Shown one piece after another: positions 61,605 through 64,000 of a stretch of DNA of 64,000 nt. The position numbers and the translations under genes are program-made. Under the pieces are notes generated by a model, which worked only from the letters and a program-made list of their open reading frames with translations, was not told the DNA's origin and did not search any database. Source of the DNA: Mycobacterium sp. JS623 (lineage in GTDB: Bacteria; Actinomycetota; Actinomycetes; Mycobacteriales; Mycobacteriaceae); contig NC_019966.1 of assembly GCF_000328565.1 (NCBI RefSeq), positions 2,666,001 to 2,730,000 on the forward strand, given 5' to 3'. How positions within the stretch are numbered: the first letter of the stretch is position 1; every line of letters begins with the position of its first letter.

Positions 61605-64000
61605 GTGCAAACACACGAGATCAGGAAGCGCTTCCTCGATCACTTCGTGAAGGCAGGCCACACCGAGGTGCCGAGCGCCTCGGTGATCCTCGACGACCCC
61701 AACCTGCTTTTCGTCAATGCGGGCATGGTGCAGTTCGTGCCGTACTTCCTGGGGCAGCGCACCCCGCCCTACGACACGGCGACCAGCATCCAGAAATGCA
61801 TCAGGACGCCGGACATCGACGAGGTCGGCATCACCACCCGGCACAACACCTTCTTCCAGATGGCGGGCAACTTCTCGTTCGGCGATTACTTCAAACGCCG
61901 CGCCATCGAGCTGGCCTGGACGCTGCTGACCAACCCCGTCGACCAGGGCGGCTACGGATTAGATCCCGAAAGACTTTGGGCCACAGTCTATTTGGACGAC
62001 GACGAGGCTGTCGGCCTGTGGCAGGAGGTCGCCGGCTTACCGGCCGAGCGCATCCAGCGTCGCGGTATGGCCGACAACTACTGGTCGATGGGCATCCCCG
62101 GGCCGTGCGGTCCGTCGTCGGAGATCTACTACGACCGCGGCCCCGAGTTCGGCATCGAGGGCGGGCCCGTCGCCAATGAGGACCGCTACATCGAGATCTG
62201 GAATCTCGTCTTCATGCAGAACGAGCGCGGCGAGGGCACGAGCAAGGAGGACTTCGAGATCCTCGGCCCGTTGCCGCGCAAGAACATCGACACCGGCATG
62301 GGCGTCGAGCGGGTGGCGTTCCTGCTGCAGGGCGTGCACAACGTCTACGAGACCGACCTGCTGCGTCCCGTCATCGATACCGTGGCTGCGCGCGCCCCTC
62401 GCGGGTATGACGTCGGCAATCACGACGACGACGTCCGGTACCGGATCATCGCCGACCACACACGCACCGCGGCGATCCTGATCGGCGACGGGGTGAGCCC
62501 CGGTAACGACGGCCGCGGCTACGTGCTGCGTCGGCTGCTGCGCCGCGTGATCCGCTCGGCCAAGTTGCTCGGCATCGACGACCCGATTGTCGGTGACCTG
62601 ATGGCCACGGTGCGCGACGCGATGGGGCCGTCTTATCCCGAGCTTGTCACCGACTTCGATCGGATTCACCGCATCGCGGTCGCGGAGGAGACCGCGTTCA
62701 ACCGCACCCTGGCATCGGGTTCGAGGTTGTTCGACGACGCGGCCAGCGCAACCAAGGCTTCCGGCGCCACGGTGCTGTCGGGCACCGACGCCTTCACGCT
62801 GCACGACACGTACGGCTTCCCGTTGGAGTTGACGCTCGAGATGGCCGCCGAGTCCGGCCTGAGCGTCGACGAAGAAGGCTTCCGCACCCTGATGGCCGAG
62901 CAGCGCCAGCGCGCCAAGGCCGACGCGGCCGCGCGCAAGCAGGCGCACGCCGATCTGTCGGAGTACCGCGATCTGGTCGATGCGGGCCCGACGGAGTTCA
63001 CCGGCTTTGACGAATTGACTTCCGAGGCAAAGATTCTCGGCATCTTCGTGGACGGCAAGCGCGTTCCTGTCGTTGCGCACAACGGTGGACCGGCGCCTGA
63101 CCGCGTTGAGTTGATCCTCGACCGAACCCCCTTTTACGCGGAGTCCGGCGGTCAGATCGCCGATGAGGGCAGCGTCACCGGCGCCGGCGCGTCGAGTTCG
63201 GCCAAGGCCGCCGTCACCGACGTGCAGAAGATCGCCAAAACCCTGTGGGCTCATCGCGTCAACGTCGAGTCCGGTGAATTCGTCGAGGGTGACACCGTGG
63301 TCGCCGCCGTCGACCCGCGGTGGCGGCACGGTGCGACGCAGGGTCATTCGGGTACCCACATGGTGCATGCGGCGCTGCGACAAGTGCTGGGCCCCAACGC
63401 TGTTCAGGCGGGCTCACTGAACCGGCCGGGCTATCTGCGGTTCGACTTCAACTGGCAGGGCGCGTTGACCGAGGACCAGCGCACGCAGATCGAAGAAGTG
63501 ACCAACGAGGCTGTCGAGGCCGACTACGAGGTGCACAGCTTCACCACCGAATTGGACAAGGCCAAGGCGATGGGCGCCATGGCGCTGTTCGGTGAGAACT
63601 ATCCCGACGAGGTTCGCGTCGTCGAGATCGGCGGGCCGTTCTCGCTGGAGCTGTGCGGCGGTACCCACGTACACAATTCGGCGCAGATCGGTCCCGTGAC
63701 GATCCTCGGCGAGTCTTCGGTCGGTTCCGGTGTGCGCCGCGTCGAGGCCTACGTCGGTCTGGACTCCTTCCGCCATCTCGCCAAGGAACGCGCATTGATG
63801 GCAGGTCTGGCGTCGACGCTGAAGGTTCCCTCCGAGGAGGTTCCGGCGCGAGTGGCCAATCTGGTCGAGCGCCTGCGGGCCGCCGAAAAGGAACTCGACA
63901 AGATGCGGCTTGCGAGTGCGCGCGCCGCCGCAGCGAATGCCGCCGCGGGAGCTGAGCAAATCGGTAAGGTGCGTGTCGTGGCGCAGCGGATGGCCGGCGG
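61605..64000 (+). CDS. alaS: Alanine--tRNA ligase, N-terminal part
   Basis: The first 798 codons of alaS; the gene runs off the right edge (the M. tuberculosis protein has about 904). It has the class II core ([20 protein letters not shown]..., [35 protein letters not shown]) and the editing domain metal motifs HSGTHMVH (HxxxH) and CGGTHVHN (CxxxH), both intact. A helical C-Ala region has begun before the edge. The GTG at 61605 gives [10 protein letters not shown], the family start. Codon use and gene order are normal for the region. Confidence 0.96.
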   Translation, partial: MQTHEIRKRFLDHFVKAGHTEVPSASVILDDPNLLFVNAGMVQFVPYFLGQRTPPYDTATSIQKCIRTPDIDEVGITTRHNTFFQMAGNFSFGDYFKRRAIELAWTLLTNPVDQGGYGLDPERLWATVYLDDDEAVGLWQEVAGLPAERIQRRGMADNYWSMGIPGPCGPSSEIYYDRGPEFGIEGGPVANEDRYIEIWNLVFMQNERGEGTSKEDFEILGPLPRKNIDTGMGVERVAFLLQGVHNVYETDLLRPVIDTVAARAPRGYDVGNHDDDVRYRIIADHTRTAAILIGDGVSPGNDGRGYVLRRLLRRVIRSAKLLGIDDPIVGDLMATVRDAMGPSYPELVTDFDRIHRIAVAEETAFNRTLASGSRLFDDAASATKASGATVLSGTDAFTLHDTYGFPLELTLEMAAESGLSVDEEGFRTLMAEQRQRAKADAAARKQAHADLSEYRDLVDAGPTEFTGFDELTSEAKILGIFVDGKRVPVVAHNGGPAPDRVELILDRTPFYAESGGQIADEGSVTGAGASSSAKAAVTDVQKIAKTLWAHRVNVESGEFVEGDTVVAAVDPRWRHGATQGHSGTHMVHAALRQVLGPNAVQAGSLNRPGYLRFDFNWQGALTEDQRTQIEEVTNEAVEADYEVHSFTTELDKAKAMGAMALFGENYPDEVRVVEIGGPFSLELCGGTHVHNSAQIGPVTILGESSVGSGVRRVEAYVGLDSFRHLAKERALMAGLASTLKVPSEEVPARVANLVERLRAAEKELDKMRLASARAAAANAAAGAEQIGKVRVVAQRMAG

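Noticed and set aside
62037..63383. A 448-codon minus-strand open frame over alaS
   Set aside because: Shadow of alaS, which is intact with both editing motifs.
1..64000. tRNA, rRNA or riboswitch
   Set aside because: I found no cloverleaf with a conserved T-loop and no known riboswitch core while reading the intergenic gaps. A covariance-model scan would be decisive and could not be run.

Overview
The window comes from a high-GC actinobacterium and fits a fast-growing environmental Mycobacterium/Mycolicibacterium. It is almost entirely coding, GTG and TTG starts are common, and genes often overlap by 1-8 bases (ATGA, GTGA, TGATG). The gene order matches what I remember of the M. tuberculosis stretch from gabT (Rv2589) down to alaS (Rv2555c): gabT, yajC-secD-secF, a peptide-binding lipoprotein, apt, rel, ppiB, an Rv2581c-type hydrolase, hisS, dhaA, an Rv2578c-type radical SAM protein, an Rv2575-type zinc peptidase, a ketopantoate reductase-like gene, aspS, the transglutaminase/ATP-grasp block, a RarA-type ATPase, the Rv2557/Rv2558 pair, a YjbQ protein and alaS. 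I see no rRNA, tRNA, CRISPR array, prophage or insertion sequence.

Layout. 1-2.2 kb holds GABA/putrescine catabolism (aldehyde dehydrogenase, gabT) and a VOC protein. 2.4-10.8 kb is a housekeeping run on the + strand: Sec translocon auxiliary proteins, a solute-binding lipoprotein, purine salvage, (p)ppGpp synthesis and a small lipoprotein. 10.8-15.4 kb has two membrane-anchored cyclophilins, a metallo-beta-lactamase-fold hydrolase and hisS. 15.5-21.2 kb is accessory: an NCS1 permease with a cysteine-rich tail, a secreted protein, and a haloalkane dehalogenase/TetR/FAD monooxygenase/PadR series with clear operators. 21.2-22.3 kb is a radical SAM gene behind a perfect mycobacterial SOS box. 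22.5-27.9 kb is a catabolic unit (two acyl-CoA dehydrogenases, an amidohydrolase, a TesB thioesterase) whose TetR regulator has a palindrome in front of each arm.

28-36.8 kb contains two hydrolases, two metallopeptidase-type proteins, a carboxylesterase, a START-like protein, a ketopantoate reductase-like protein and aspS. 36.8-43.1 kb is another degradative block: a Baeyer-Villiger monooxygenase fused to an esterase, two Ddn-type deazaflavin proteins around an F420-type oxidoreductase, a thiolase and an HxlR regulator. 43.1-45.4 kb holds small envelope proteins.

45.5-53.4 kb is the most notable system: four overlapping genes encoding a giant transglutaminase-like protein, a circularly permuted ATP-grasp/alpha-E protein, a second transglutaminase and a zinc-ribbon metallopeptidase. 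This set looks built to make, trim or transfer peptide-like conjugates, and its substrate is unknown. 53.5-64 kb returns to conserved genes (ASCH protein, DUF3097, cupin, RarA, an ArsR operon, the tandem starvation-type paralogs, YjbQ, alaS). It is interrupted by one AbiEi/DUF559-like gene bracketed by two near-identical palindromic repeats.

A recurring theme is that most convergent gene junctions carry a strong, often long-looped palindrome. These probably act as bidirectional terminators, and some are copies of the same dispersed sequence.
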